Assembly: GCF_046097595.1 (NCBI RefSeq)
Contig: NZ_JBJUVG010000004.1
Coordinates: forward strand, 1-64,000
DNA from: Peptococcus simiae
Lineage (GTDB): Bacteria > Bacillota > Peptococcia > Peptococcales > Peptococcaceae
Reading direction: 5' to 3'
DNA: 64,000 nt
The position numbers and the translations under genes were made by a program. The notes below the pieces were generated by a model that was given only the letters and a program-made list of their open reading frames with translations, was not told the DNA's origin and did not search any database. Of this stretch, positions 15,959 through 25,803 are shown piece by piece; the stretch's first letter is position 1, and every line of letters begins with the position of its first letter.

Positions 15959-17773
15959 ATGTATAACAATCAAGCAACCAAACCCTTAAGCGAGATGACC
16001 AGGGACCTGGTCCAGGTGGCCCTCGGCCAAAGGCCGGCCGACCTGATCATTCAGAACTGCCGGTTGGTCAATGTTCTCACCCGGGAGATTTTACCGGGGA
16101 CGGATGTGGCTGTCTTTGGCGGCCGCATTGCCCTGGTGGGCGATGCATCGGCCTGCATTGGCGACGGGACGAGGGTTTTTGACGCAGCAGGCAAGTACCT
16201 GACCCCGGGCTTTTTAGACGGTCACATCCACGTGGAAAGCTCCATGATGACGGTGGGCAACTATGCCCGGAGCGTCGTCCCCCGGGGCACCACCGGGATT
16301 TATATGGACCCCCACGAGATCGCCAATGTCCTCGGCGTAGCCGGCATTGAAATGATGCTGGCCGATGCCGCCGGGACCCCTCTCCGGACCATGCTGACCG
16401 TCCCCTCCTGTGTGCCGGCCGTACCGGGTTTTGAAGATACCGGGGCCGTCATCGATGCGGCCGATGTCCAGGCCCTGATGGCGGCGCCCCAGACGGTGGG
16501 CCTGGGTGAAATGATGAACTTTCCCGGGATTTTAGCCGGGGAGGACAATGCCCATGCAGAAGTGGCCGCCACCCTGGCCGCCGGCAAGGTGGTGACCGGC
16601 CATTATTCGGTGCCGGATACCGGCAGTGGCCTGAATGCCTACATTGCAGCCGGCGTCCGCTGCTGCCACGAGTCCAACCGGGCTGAGGACGCCATCGCTA
16701 AAATGCGGCTGGGTATGTATGCCCAGCTCCGAGAAGGGTCGGCCTGGCATGACCTGGCAGAGGTGAGCCGGGCCCTGACCGAGCGGACGGTCGATAGCCG
16801 CCTGGCCAACCTGATCTCTGACGACACCCACCCCCATACCCTGGTCGCAGATGGCCACCTGGACCACATCGTCCGCAAGGCGGTGGCCTATGGGATTCCC
16901 ATCTTAGAAGCCCTCCAGATGGTGACCATCAATGTGGCAACCTGCTTCCGGATGGACCATGAACTGGGGTCTATCGCCCCGGGCAAGCTGGCTGACATGG
17001 TCCTCTTTGATAACCTGGAAGACCTGGTCGCTGAAAGGGTTTGGATTGGCGGCCAAGCAGTGGCCGAAGGGGGGCAGCTGACAGCTGACATCGCCCCCTA
17101 CCGGTACCCGGACCAGGCCTACCGGTCCATCCAGCTGGACCCCTTGGCCGATACCAGCCCCTTCCGCATTCCTTCGGCCGCCGAGGAGACCACAGAGGTC
17201 CGGGCCATCCGGATTGTGCCGGAAAGGGTCTTTAATGAAGAAGTCCACCTGACCCTGCCCGTCCGGGACGGGGCCATTGAAGCCGACCCGGACCAGGACG
17301 TCCTCAAGGCCGCCGTCTTTGACCGACACACCGGGAGCGGGACCGTCGGTCAGGGCTTTGTCCAGGGCTTTGGCATCCGCCGGGGGGCCATGGCCTCCAC
17401 AGTCGCCCATGATGCCCATAACCTCTTGGTCCTGGGCGCCAGTGACGATGACATGCGCCTGGCGGCCAATACCCTAATCGAATCCGGCGGCGGCATGTGT
17501 ATCGTTGCCGATGGCCAGGTCCTGGGCCATGTGGCCCTGCCCATTGCCGGCCTCATGTGTGACCGGCCTGCCGCAGATATTGCCGCCGATGTGGCCGCCA
17601 TGGAGGCCCAATGGCAGGCCCTGGGCGCAGACATGGCCTCACCCTTTATGACCATGGCCCTCATTTCCCTGGCCTGCCTGCCTGACTTACGGCTGACCAA
17701 CCGGGGCCTGGTGGACTGCCACCGCTTTGCCTTCGTCCCCCTGGAAACGGCGGAAGACGACCGGTTCAATTAA
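15959..17773 (+). CDS. ade: Adenine deaminase
   Basis: 604 residues, close to the usual length for Ade. The amidohydrolase metal motif is GFLDGHIHVESSMM; downstream metal ligands lie in GEMMNF, TGHYS and the SDDTHPHTL segment, and the C-terminal domain has the family HDAHNLLVLGAS and GGGMCIVADG blocks. It converts adenine to hypoxanthine and ammonia in purine salvage. AGGAGG precedes the ATG. It stands alone, after a terminator and before the rplU promoter. Confidence 0.95.
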   Translation: MYNNQATKPLSEMTRDLVQVALGQRPADLIIQNCRLVNVLTREILPGTDVAVFGGRIALVGDASACIGDGTRVFDAAGKYLTPGFLDGHIHVESSMMTVGNYARSVVPRGTTGIYMDPHEIANVLGVAGIEMMLADAAGTPLRTMLTVPSCVPAVPGFEDTGAVIDAADVQALMAAPQTVGLGEMMNFPGILAGEDNAHAEVAATLAAGKVVTGHYSVPDTGSGLNAYIAAGVRCCHESNRAEDAIAKMRLGMYAQLREGSAWHDLAEVSRALTERTVDSRLANLISDDTHPHTLVADGHLDHIVRKAVAYGIPILEALQMVTINVATCFRMDHELGSIAPGKLADMVLFDNLEDLVAERVWIGGQAVAEGGQLTADIAPYRYPDQAYRSIQLDPLADTSPFRIPSAAEETTEVRAIRIVPERVFNEEVHLTLPVRDGAIEADPDQDVLKAAVFDRHTGSGTVGQGFVQGFGIRRGAMASTVAHDAHNLLVLGASDDDMRLAANTLIESGGGMCIVADGQVLGHVALPIAGLMCDRPAADIAADVAAMEAQWQALGADMASPFMTMALISLACLPDLRLTNRGLVDCHRFAFVPLETAEDDRFN

Positions 17774-17785
17774 CACTAAAAAGTC

Positions 17786-17814
17786 TTGACAGGCCCCGGG
17801 TTATTCATTATAAT
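17786..17814 (+). promoter_or_regulatory. Consensus sigma-A promoter of rplU-prp-rpmA
   Basis: TTGACA (17786-17791), exactly 17 bases, TATAAT (17809-17814): a perfect match, and the strongest promoter in the window. Confidence 0.92.
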
Positions 17815-17820
17815 ATTACT

Positions 17821-17905
17821 CTGAGTGTAGATGTCTCTCGTCTCACTCCAACCGCATGTTTCAGGTTTTCAAGCCTAGCACCTGCGACAGCGAGTCTATA
17901 ACCCA
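17821..17905 (+). ncRNA. Candidate L21 ribosomal-protein leader RNA
   Basis: The roughly 100-base leader before rplU can form a GAGTG/CACTC hairpin (17823-17827 with 17844-17848), an AGGTT/AGCCT hairpin with a TTCA loop (17863-17876), and a closing CTCG/CGAG pairing (17837-17840 with 17891-17894). Firmicute rplU genes commonly carry an autoregulatory L21 leader at this place. A covariance-model match is needed to confirm it. Confidence 0.5.
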
Positions 17906-17918
17906 GGGAGGTGTATAT

Positions 17919-18230
17919 ATGTACGCTATTATTGAAACCGGTGGTAAGCAGTATAAGGTTGAAGAAGGCCAGGAACTGGTCATCGAAAAACTGGCTGCTG
18001 AAGCTGACGAAACCGTTACCGTAGACAAGGTTTTATTGGTCAATAAGGACGGGGCCATCACTGTTGGCAAGCCCTTCGTTGAAGGCGCTAAAGTAAGCCT
18101 GAAAGTGGTTGAAAACGGCAAAGCCCGTAAAATCACCGTCTTTAAGTATAAGCCTAAAAAGAACTATCGCCGTAAAAAAGGCCATCGTCAACCCTTTAGC
18201 CGGGTGGTCGTCGAATCCATCGTTGGCTAA
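17919..18230 (+). CDS. rplU: 50S ribosomal protein L21
   Basis: 103 residues, MYAIIETGGKQYKVEEG at the start and the C-terminal KYKPKKNYRRKKGHRQ rRNA-binding loop typical of bL21. GGGAGGTG precedes the ATG at 17919; the longer frame through the leader is rejected. First gene of the rplU-prp-rpmA operon, overlapping prp by one base (TAATG). Confidence 0.98.
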   Translation: MYAIIETGGKQYKVEEGQELVIEKLAAEADETVTVDKVLLVNKDGAITVGKPFVEGAKVSLKVVENGKARKITVFKYKPKKNYRRKKGHRQPFSRVVVESIVG

Positions 18231-18562
18231 TGATTCGGATTGACTTGGTCCGGGGGACTAACGGTTGGTGTGGGTACACGGTCCAGGGCCATGCAGGCCT
18301 GGATGACTACGGCAAGGATATCCTTTGCGCAGCTGTATCCGCCCTGACCATTGCAACAGCCAATGGCCTGTCCGCCCAAGGTGTAGCCTTGGCGGAGTGC
18401 TCAGCGGAAGCTGACCGCATTTGCCTGCGCTTAGCGGATGACTTGTCTCCGGATGCCCAGGTCAAGGCACAGGCTATTTTAGAAACCTATGTGCTGGCTG
18501 TTGAGGCCCTTAATGAAGACTACGATGATGCATTCATACAGATACATCGGACAAACCGGTGA
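18230..18562 (+). CDS. prp: Ribosomal processing cysteine protease Prp
   Basis: 110 residues. The catalytic pair is visible as H21 in QGHAG and C33 in DILCAAVSAL. Prp removes the N-terminal extension of L27, which is encoded 12 bases downstream, before L27 is assembled into the 50S subunit. The order L21-Prp-L27 is the standard Firmicute arrangement. Confidence 0.95.
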   Translation: MIRIDLVRGTNGWCGYTVQGHAGLDDYGKDILCAAVSALTIATANGLSAQGVALAECSAEADRICLRLADDLSPDAQVKAQAILETYVLAVEALNEDYDDAFIQIHRTNR

Positions 18563-18574
18563 GGAGGTGGATTC

Positions 18575-18853
18575 ATGCTTAAGATGAACTTACAATTTTT
18601 CGCTTCTAAAAAAGGGGTAGGGAGCACCAAGAACGGTCGTGACTCTCACTCCAAACGCCTCGGCGCCAAACGGGCCGACGGTCAGTTCGTGAAAGCGGGA
18701 AATATTATTTACCGTCAACGCGGAACCAAAATCCATCCTGGTATTAACGTAGGCAGAGGTGGCGATGATACGCTCTTCGCTACTGCCGACGGGGTGGTAC
18801 GTTTTGAACGTAAAGGTAAAAGCAAAACTCAAGTCAGCGTTTATGCGGGCTAA
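18575..18853 (+). CDS. rpmA: 50S ribosomal protein L27 with Prp-cleaved extension
   Basis: 92 residues. The N-terminus MLKMNLQFFASKKG carries the nine-residue extension ending in FF that Prp cuts before ASKKG. The body has GRDSHSKRLGAKRADGQ and PGINVGRGGDDTLFA, both characteristic of bL27. GAGGAGG lies upstream. Confidence 0.98.
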   Translation: MLKMNLQFFASKKGVGSTKNGRDSHSKRLGAKRADGQFVKAGNIIYRQRGTKIHPGINVGRGGDDTLFATADGVVRFERKGKSKTQVSVYAG

Positions 18854-18864
18854 TTGCTTTGGTA

Positions 18865-18897
18865 AGAGGGGTGGCCATGCGGTCATCCCTCTTTTTC
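18865..18897 (+). terminator. Terminator of the rplU operon
   Basis: A 12-bp stem with two G-U pairs (18865-18876 with 18881-18892) and an ATGC loop, followed by T residues. Confidence 0.88.
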
Positions 18898-18919
18898 ATC
18901 ATTAGGAAAAGAGGTGCCC

Positions 18920-20740
18920 ATGACTGGACAAGACATAAAAAACCGGCAAGCGGCCAATGAAAAACAGCGCCGTGACCTGGATGCGACCCTAAACCGCCTG
19001 AGTCACCTGCGCCTTATAACGGCCATCTTACTGGTACTGGGCCTGGTGGCCTACCTGCGCCAGGACCTCCTGGTCGGTGCCGGTCTGGCCGGGATCATGC
19101 TGGTGGCCTTTGTTGCCCTGGTTTACCGCTTTGGCAAGATCCAAAAGGAAATCGCCGGCCTCTCCCGGGTCAGCGGGGTCCTCAAGCGGTATGAGGACCG
19201 GCTGGTAGACGCCTGGCAGGACCTGCCCGAAACCGGTGACCAATACAAAAGTAAGGATAATACCCTCAGCACAGACCTGGATATCTTCGGTAAGGGGTCT
19301 CTTTTCCAATACCTGTCCGTGACCCACTCGGCCAGCGGCAGCGACGCCCTGGCCCGGCTTTTGACCAAGCCGGACCTCAACCATATCGCTGATCGGCAGG
19401 CCTCGGTCCGGGAGCTCCTGGCTGACGATGACTGGGCCATCCGCTTTGAGGCCCTGGCTTATGAGCCCAAGGCGACCAAGCGAAACCGGGAAAAGGCCGC
19501 CGAGCAAAAGCTCAAGGCCTATGCCCGGGGAGAAAATGTAGAAACCATCGACCAGGCCAACCTCATTGGCCTGGGCCTGCCCCTGGCCCTTGTGGTAACC
19601 ATCGGCATGGCCCTGGCCGGGCTGGTGTCTTATCTGATCCCCCTGGCTGTTTTCTTTATGCAAATGGCCCTGGCCATTACCCTGGCCGGCCCGGTTAATA
19701 AATACAAGGAGACCGTCCTGGTCTTCCAAACCCGGCTGGAAGGGCTCAACGAACGCTTTCAAATGCTCTTGGACAGCCCCTTTGAAAGCGCCTACCTCCG
19801 GCAAATGAAGGCGGACCTGGCCCAGGCCCCGGAAGGGGTTGCGGCCTTAAACCGCCTGGTGGGCCTTTGGAATCTCCGGGAAAACTTCCTACTCTACTTC
19901 TTGCTTTGCGGCTGCCTGGCCTGGGACTTTAATATGATTGCCCGAATTGACCGCTGGCGCCGGCAATACGGCGAAAACTTCGTCCGCTGGCTGGACTGGG
20001 TCGGGGAAGTCGAGGCTCTATCCAGCCTCTGCACCGTCGGTCGGCTCCGGCCCAATGCCGGCCAGGCAGAAATTTTGGAGACGGATGTCCCCAGCCTGGA
20101 AATGACCGCTGCGACCCACCCCCTCCTGGCCCCGGCCACTGCCGTGGCCAATGACTACCGCCAGAGCGGGGAGACCACCATCATCACCGGGAGTAATATG
20201 AGCGGGAAAAGTACCTTTATGCGGACCATTGGCCTCAATGCTGTCCTGGCCTATGCCGGCGGCTATGTCTGTGCCGACCGCTTTGCCATTAGCCCCATGC
20301 GGATCTTTACCTCCATGCGGGTGACCGACGATGTCGGTGAAGGGATTTCTACCTTTTACGGGGAAATCCTCCGCATTAAGAAGATGGCTGACTATGCCGG
20401 CCAGCGTCGACCCATGCTGGTCCTGATTGATGAAATCTTCAAGGGAACCAACTCAGCCGACCGGATCATCGGCGCTGAGGCGGCCATAAAAAAACTCTCT
20501 CAACCCTGGATAATGACCCTGGTCACCACCCACGACTTTGAGCTCTGTGACCTGGTGGAAGACGCCGGGGTCAATGGCCGGAATATGCACTTCCAAGAGC
20601 ATTATGAAGGCGACCAAATCCGTTTTGACTACACCATTCGCCCGGGCCGCTGCCAGACCACCAACGCCAAACACCTCATGCGGATGGCCGGTTTGTTGGA
20701 TGCCCAGGATGCCAAGGGAGCTGATCAAGATGTTTTATGA
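18920..20740 (+). CDS. Membrane-associated MutS-family ATPase
   Basis: 606 residues; ATG at 18920 preferred over the GTG at 18914 because GAGG sits at 18911-18914. Hydrophobic segments near 36-75 and 215-260 suggest membrane association. The C-terminal ATPase is the MutS domain V: Walker A GSNMSGKSTFMRTIG, DDVGEGISTFYGEI, Walker B MLVLIDEIFKGTNSADR, and TTHDFEL. There is no mismatch-recognition domain, so this is not MutS or the nuclease-bearing MutS2 but the roughly 600-residue uncharacterised group. It overlaps obg by 11 bases. Confidence 0.88.
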   Translation: MTGQDIKNRQAANEKQRRDLDATLNRLSHLRLITAILLVLGLVAYLRQDLLVGAGLAGIMLVAFVALVYRFGKIQKEIAGLSRVSGVLKRYEDRLVDAWQDLPETGDQYKSKDNTLSTDLDIFGKGSLFQYLSVTHSASGSDALARLLTKPDLNHIADRQASVRELLADDDWAIRFEALAYEPKATKRNREKAAEQKLKAYARGENVETIDQANLIGLGLPLALVVTIGMALAGLVSYLIPLAVFFMQMALAITLAGPVNKYKETVLVFQTRLEGLNERFQMLLDSPFESAYLRQMKADLAQAPEGVAALNRLVGLWNLRENFLLYFLLCGCLAWDFNMIARIDRWRRQYGENFVRWLDWVGEVEALSSLCTVGRLRPNAGQAEILETDVPSLEMTAATHPLLAPATAVANDYRQSGETTIITGSNMSGKSTFMRTIGLNAVLAYAGGYVCADRFAISPMRIFTSMRVTDDVGEGISTFYGEILRIKKMADYAGQRRPMLVLIDEIFKGTNSADRIIGAEAAIKKLSQPWIMTLVTTHDFELCDLVEDAGVNGRNMHFQEHYEGDQIRFDYTIRPGRCQTTNAKHLMRMAGLLDAQDAKGADQDVL

Positions 20741-22010
20741 TTATGCAAAAGTAAATGTCCAGGGGGGCAATGGCGGCAATGGCATTGTTGCCTTCCGTCG
20801 CGAGAAATACGTCCCCAAGGGCGGCCCGGCCGGCGGTGACGGCGGCGATGGCGGGTCCATTATCCTCCGGGCTGATGAGGGGCTCCGCACCCTCATCGAC
20901 TTCCGCTACCAGACCCACTACAAGGGGGAGCGGGGCCTGCACGGCCAAGGGTCCAAGCAGCACGGCAAGGGCGGTAAGGATATCATCCTCCGGGTCCCGG
21001 TCGGAACCCTGGTCAGGGATGCAGCCAATAACCGGCTCCTGGCCGACCTCCGGGTCCAGGGTCAGGAAGTGGTCGTAGCCAAGGGCGGCCGGGGCGGCCG
21101 GGGCAATGCCCGCTTTGTCAACTCCATCCACCGGGCCCCGGCCTATGCCGAAAATGGCGAACCGGGCGAGGAACGCTGGATTACCCTGGAATTAAAACTC
21201 CTGGCCGATGTAGGCCTGGTGGGCTTTCCCAATGTGGGCAAGTCCACCCTCATTGCTCAGGTATCGGCTGCCCGGCCCAAGATTGCCAACTACCCCTTCA
21301 CCACCCTGGAACCGAACCTAGGGGTTGTCCGGGTAGATGCCGCCCACAGCTTTGTCCTGGCCGATGTACCGGGCCTGGTCAGCGGCGCAGCAGAAGGGGC
21401 CGGGCTGGGTCACCGCTTCCTCCGTCATGTAGAACGGTGCCGGGTCTTGGTCCATGTGGTGGATGCCTCGGGGCTGGAAGGCCGGGACCCGGTTGAGGAC
21501 ATCCGGGCCATCCAGCATGAACTGGAAGCCTATGCCCCCAAGCTGGCCCGGAAAAAGGCAGTGATCTTTGCCAATAAGACCGACCTTTTATCCGAGGAAG
21601 ATAAGGCCGCTGTCCTTTCAGCCATTGAAGCAGCCTTCCCGGACCTGCCCCTCTTTGCCGGGTCGGCAGCGACCGGTGAAGGCAGCCAGGCCCTGGTCTA
21701 CGCCTTAAAGGACCTCCTGGAGGCCCTCCCTCCGGTCAGCGAAGAAGAAGAGGAAGAAGCAGCACCGGTCATCCCGGAACCGGCCCAACGCCCCTTCTGG
21801 GTGGAAGCCCACGAGGGCAATGTCTGGGCTGTGGTCGGGCCGGAAATTGACGGCCTGGTCCAGCGGACCCAATTCGAACGGGATGAAGGGGTCGAACGGT
21901 TCATGGGGATCCTTGACGGGATGGGGGTAGAAAAGGCCCTCCGTAAGGCCGGTATCCAAGAAGGGGATACGGTCATCATCGGCCCCATGGAATTCGACTA
22001 CTTTGAATGA
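20730..22010 (+). CDS. obg: GTPase Obg (CgtA)
   Basis: 426 residues from the ATG at 20730, with AAGGGAG nine bases upstream inside the previous gene. The glycine-rich Obg fold fills residues 1-158 (GGNGGNGIVAFRREKYVPKG). The G domain has GFPNVGKSTL, then the switch and DVPGLVSGA, NKTD and SAATGEG. An acidic EEEEEEAA linker leads to the C-terminal OCT domain (about 345-426). Obg is an essential GTPase in 50S assembly and stress signalling; its position downstream of L21/L27 is the usual one. Confidence 0.97.
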   Translation: MFYDYAKVNVQGGNGGNGIVAFRREKYVPKGGPAGGDGGDGGSIILRADEGLRTLIDFRYQTHYKGERGLHGQGSKQHGKGGKDIILRVPVGTLVRDAANNRLLADLRVQGQEVVVAKGGRGGRGNARFVNSIHRAPAYAENGEPGEERWITLELKLLADVGLVGFPNVGKSTLIAQVSAARPKIANYPFTTLEPNLGVVRVDAAHSFVLADVPGLVSGAAEGAGLGHRFLRHVERCRVLVHVVDASGLEGRDPVEDIRAIQHELEAYAPKLARKKAVIFANKTDLLSEEDKAAVLSAIEAAFPDLPLFAGSAATGEGSQALVYALKDLLEALPPVSEEEEEEAAPVIPEPAQRPFWVEAHEGNVWAVVGPEIDGLVQRTQFERDEGVERFMGILDGMGVEKALRKAGIQEGDTVIIGPMEFDYFE

Positions 22011-22558
22011 TGAGCCCGACCGGGATCCTTCTCTTGCGCTTGGCCGTCCTGGCCTTTGCCCTGGTCAACCGACTGGTCCTGTGGAAGAGCCAGAGCCGGC
22101 TTGTGCCTTACCTGGCCGCTGTTGCCCTTATGCTCGGTGACGGCCTGGTGGTGGCCTGGCTGACCATGCCACCGGGGCCGGACCTTAGGCGGGTGACCAT
22201 CTGGCTCTTTGCCGTCGCCGGCCTGGCCCTGGCCGCTCACTATGCCCTGGAAACGACCTACTACTGGGTCCGGGGCTTTCGCTGGGGCAAGGTCGATTAT
22301 GACGCCATGGCCAAGGCCTTTACCATCATTTTACAAAAGGCCGGGCGGTCGCCGGCAGACCTCCGCTTTTTCCCAAATGGGGTCCTGGCCATCCGCCGGG
22401 TGGACCAGAGGCTCCTGGGGGCCCTGGAGGAGGCCCTGACCGATATGGACAGGCCTGACGACCGCTGGCTCCTGGGTGTCCTGCTGGCCGGCTTTGTCTT
22501 CCTTTCTTTACTGGCCCTTATCACAGGATTGGCCTATCTTTTACCCATCTCATATTAG
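22007..22558 (+). CDS. Membrane protein, unknown
   Basis: 183 residues overlapping obg by four bases (ATGA). Three hydrophobic segments in the N-terminal half, a cytoplasmic domain (about 93-148, WGKVDYDAMAKAF...), and a final helix (about 155-178). No family recognised; last gene before a terminator. Confidence 0.65.
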   Translation: MMSPTGILLLRLAVLAFALVNRLVLWKSQSRLVPYLAAVALMLGDGLVVAWLTMPPGPDLRRVTIWLFAVAGLALAAHYALETTYYWVRGFRWGKVDYDAMAKAFTIILQKAGRSPADLRFFPNGVLAIRRVDQRLLGALEEALTDMDRPDDRWLLGVLLAGFVFLSLLALITGLAYLLPISY

Positions 22559-22594
22559 ACTGCCTCGGTCGACCGGGGCAGTTTTCATTTTTTT
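22559..22594 (+). terminator. Intrinsic terminator
   Basis: ACTGCC pairs with GGCAGT around an inner CGG-TCGA-CCG hairpin, followed by a T-rich tract with seven consecutive T. Confidence 0.85.
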
Positions 22595-22682
22595 AGCGGG
22601 GCTAACCTTTGGGCATATTATAGCTGGATTTTAGCCCTCCTTTCGTTTACAATGCAAGAAGAGTGAATGCTTGAAAGGAGAC

Positions 22683-23690
22683 ATGATTTTGGCAGTTATC
22701 CGAGAGACTGTACAATTAGATAATGACCGCACCGCCCAGGCTCTTTTTGGGCCCCAAGACCGCTACCTGGCTATCTTGGAAGAAGGCATTGATGCCCAGG
22801 TCGTGGCCCGGGGCACCGAAGTGACCCTTATTGGGGAAGAAGCCGCTGTCCGGCGGGGCAAGGCCATCCTGGCCCACCTGGTCAAGCTCATCGATAGCCG
22901 GGAAATCACCGAAAGCGATGTCCGCTATGCCTTTGCCATGCAGGCCCAAGGCCGGTCGGAAAAGGAAGTGGCCGGGCTCAAGGAGACCCTCCTCATCACC
23001 GCCCACGGCAAGCACATCCGACCCAAGACCATCGGCCAAGGGGTGTATATCCAACAAATCAAGGACCATACCATCACCTTCGGCATTGGCCCGGCCGGGA
23101 CCGGGAAGACCTACCTGGCTGTGGTCATGGCTGTCCGCGCCCTGAAACGGCGAGAAGTCAGCCGGATTGTCCTGACCCGGCCGGCAGTTGAAGCCGGGGA
23201 AAAATTGGGCTTTTTGCCCGGTGACCTCCAGGACAAGGTCGACCCCTACCTCCGGCCCCTCTATGACGGCCTCTACGATACCCTGGGCCAGGAAGTGGCC
23301 CAGCGCTACCTGGACAAGGGGATTATTGAAATTGCCCCCTTGGCCTACATGCGGGGCCGGACCTTAGATGACAGTTTTATTATTCTCGATGAAGCCCAAA
23401 ATGCGACCAAAGAGCAGATGAAGATGTTCTTAACCCGGATTGGCTTTGGCTCCCGGGCTGTGGTTACCGGGGACGTGACCCAAATTGACCTCCCCCGGAC
23501 CAGCGCCTCCGGCCTGGTATCAGCTAAGGCCATCTTAGACGGGATTGAAGAAATCGCCTTTTCCTTTTTAGAGGCGGAAGACGTTGTGCGCCACCCGGTG
23601 GTGGCTAAAATCATCCGGGCCTATGAGCGCGACAGTGCAAAAAAGGAGCAAGTCCATGACCCAGTCTTCAACCAAAATCACTTGGCGTGA
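22683..23690 (+). CDS. phoH: PhoH-family ATPase
   Basis: 335 residues from the ATG at 22683. An AAAGGAG ends only 2 bases before that ATG but 8 bases before an in-frame TTG at 22689, so the true start may be the TTG. An N-terminal KH-like region precedes the P-loop GIGPAGTGKTYLAV, Walker B IILDEAQNATKEQM, and the TGDVTQIDLPR block. PhoH-like proteins couple ATPase activity to RNA metabolism and are usually encoded next to ybeY, as here. The end overlaps the next gene by 35 bases. Confidence 0.94.
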   Translation: MILAVIRETVQLDNDRTAQALFGPQDRYLAILEEGIDAQVVARGTEVTLIGEEAAVRRGKAILAHLVKLIDSREITESDVRYAFAMQAQGRSEKEVAGLKETLLITAHGKHIRPKTIGQGVYIQQIKDHTITFGIGPAGTGKTYLAVVMAVRALKRREVSRIVLTRPAVEAGEKLGFLPGDLQDKVDPYLRPLYDGLYDTLGQEVAQRYLDKGIIEIAPLAYMRGRTLDDSFIILDEAQNATKEQMKMFLTRIGFGSRAVVTGDVTQIDLPRTSASGLVSAKAILDGIEEIAFSFLEAEDVVRHPVVAKIIRAYERDSAKKEQVHDPVFNQNHLA

Positions 23691-25803
23691 CAGGCTGAAA
23701 ACTTTTTCAACAGGTTTCAAACTAGCTATTGTAAGCAGTTTCATCCTCCTGTGGGCCCTGTTTTTCTGGCACCTCCTGCCTGACCAGGCCTCCTGGGAGG
23801 TGGGCGGGGTGGCCGAACAGGATGTCCACGCCGACCGGTCGGTGACCTATGAAGACAAGGAGGCCACCCGCCTGAAGGAAAAAGAGGCCCTGAAGGGCTT
23901 TGAAGAGGTCTACACCCTTAGCTTGGTGCGCTTTAACCAAATCAGCCTGGCGACCATTGACAACAACTTTGATGACCTGATGCGGATTATCGTCCAGCGC
24001 AAGGGCAGCAGCAAGGAAGGGGCCGCCGCGCCGGACCTGACCGAAGCAGACCAGAAAAAGGCCCTGGCAGAAGGCCTGGGCTTAAATCTTAGCGATACAG
24101 AAGTTAATGAATTGCTTAAGTATGATGAAGCCGCCCTGACCAGCCTGCACAAGAACATCGTCGCAGTTATGAGCGAGATCATGGGGGCCGGGGTCCGGGA
24201 GGACCAGGTGGGCGCCGCCCGCAAGCAGATTTTACAGAGCCTGGCCGGGGCCCCGGCCCTATCCGACCTGGATAAAAAGGTAGCGACTCAGCTCCTAACC
24301 CATGTGACCCTCTACCCGACCCAGGTCTATGACCAGCGGGCCACCCAGGCCAAAAAGGAGGACATCCTCAAGCAGGTGGAACCGGTCTGGCAGACCGTCC
24401 AAAAGGGCCAGCTCATTATTAGCCGGGGGGAAGTGATCACCGCCAGCCACTACGATGCCATGACTGCCCTGGGCTATACCACCGACCGGTCACCGGTTGG
24501 GATTGGACTGGGCATTGCCCTTTTACTCCTGGCTGTCTATGTGGCCCTGATCCGCTACCTTTTACGGTACTACCAGGCAGAGGACTTTGCCAAGCGGCTC
24601 AGGCTCAGCCTCTTAATTATTTTTATCAATTTCCTCCTCTTCATCCTGGCCTCTGCCATCCGGATCGGGGATAGTGACATGGCCCTGCGCCAGGTCTACT
24701 TCCTGGCCCCGGTGGCCACCGGCGTCCTCCTGGCGGCAGTTCTCATGGAAACCCGGGAAGCCCTGGCCATTTTAGCAGTGACAACCTTCTTATATGGCAT
24801 GTACACCCAGGATGCCCTGGCCACCCTGGCCACCGTCATCGCCGGCCTGGTGGCGGTATCCCAGGTACGGCACCTGCAAAGACGGCTGGACCTGGGCCGG
24901 GCCGCAGTGGCCATTGGCCTGAGCCTGACGGTTCTGGCCCTGGGCCATGGGGCCTTCTGGGAGCTGAGTTTCCCGATTATCGCCCTGGCCATTGCCTTTT
25001 CCTTTGCCAATGGGGTTGCGGTGGTCATCATTACCCTGGGGATCCTCCCCTATATTGAATCGGCCTTTGACATGACCACCTCCATTAGCCTCTTGGAGCT
25101 GGGGGACCAGAGCAATACCCTCCTCAAGCGGCTCATGGTCGAGGCCCCGGGCACCTACCACCATTCCATGATGGTGGCCAACCTGGCTGAAGCCGCCGCC
25201 GATGCCATTGGTGCGGATGCCCTTTTGGCCCGGATTGGCGGCTATTACCACGATATTGGTAAGTTGCGCCGGCCGGTTTTCTTCTCGGAAAACCAGTTTG
25301 GCCAGAAGAACCCCCACGAAAAAATTTCCCCGGTCCTGTCGACCCTGATCATCACCGCCCACGTCAAAGACGGGGTGGCCATGGCCCGGGAAGCCCACCT
25401 GCCGGCCTCGGTAGTGGACCTCATTGCCCAGCACCATGGGAATACAGTCATCCGCTACTTCTATATGGAGGCTAAAAAACAGGACGAGGACCTCCAGGAA
25501 GATGACTTCCGCTACCCCCAGAAAAAGCCCCAGTCCCGGGAGGCGGCGGTCCTCATGTTGGCCGATAGCGTAGAAGCAGCCGTTCGCAGCGCCGCCGGTA
25601 AGCTGTCCGCCGGGCAAATCGAGGGCTTTGTCCATAAAATCATCCAACAAAAGCTGGCCGATGGCCAATTTGACGAATGTCCCCTGACCTACCGGGACTT
25701 AAACGAGGTAGGCGATGTCTTTAGCCGGATGCTCTGCGGCATTTACCACAAGCGGATTGAGTACCCGGATAGCAAAGAACTGAAGGAAGGAGGACAGGCC
25801 TAA
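23656..25803 (+). CDS. pgpH: 7TM-HD cyclic-di-AMP phosphodiesterase (PgpH type)
   Basis: 715 residues from the ATG with AAAAGGAG seven bases upstream. One N-terminal membrane helix (about 18-35), an extracytoplasmic 7TMR-HDED domain (about 45-275), seven helices (about 280-480), then the HD domain with HHSMMVANLAEAAAD, YYHDIGKLRRP and QHHGNTVIRYFY. This is the PgpH architecture, which hydrolyses c-di-AMP; the assignment to that nucleotide follows the family. It overlaps the next gene by one base. Confidence 0.93.
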   Translation: MTQSSTKITWRDRLKTFSTGFKLAIVSSFILLWALFFWHLLPDQASWEVGGVAEQDVHADRSVTYEDKEATRLKEKEALKGFEEVYTLSLVRFNQISLATIDNNFDDLMRIIVQRKGSSKEGAAAPDLTEADQKKALAEGLGLNLSDTEVNELLKYDEAALTSLHKNIVAVMSEIMGAGVREDQVGAARKQILQSLAGAPALSDLDKKVATQLLTHVTLYPTQVYDQRATQAKKEDILKQVEPVWQTVQKGQLIISRGEVITASHYDAMTALGYTTDRSPVGIGLGIALLLLAVYVALIRYLLRYYQAEDFAKRLRLSLLIIFINFLLFILASAIRIGDSDMALRQVYFLAPVATGVLLAAVLMETREALAILAVTTFLYGMYTQDALATLATVIAGLVAVSQVRHLQRRLDLGRAAVAIGLSLTVLALGHGAFWELSFPIIALAIAFSFANGVAVVIITLGILPYIESAFDMTTSISLLELGDQSNTLLKRLMVEAPGTYHHSMMVANLAEAAADAIGADALLARIGGYYHDIGKLRRPVFFSENQFGQKNPHEKISPVLSTLIITAHVKDGVAMAREAHLPASVVDLIAQHHGNTVIRYFYMEAKKQDEDLQEDDFRYPQKKPQSREAAVLMLADSVEAAVRSAAGKLSAGQIEGFVHKIIQQKLADGQFDECPLTYRDLNEVGDVFSRMLCGIYHKRIEYPDSKELKEGGQA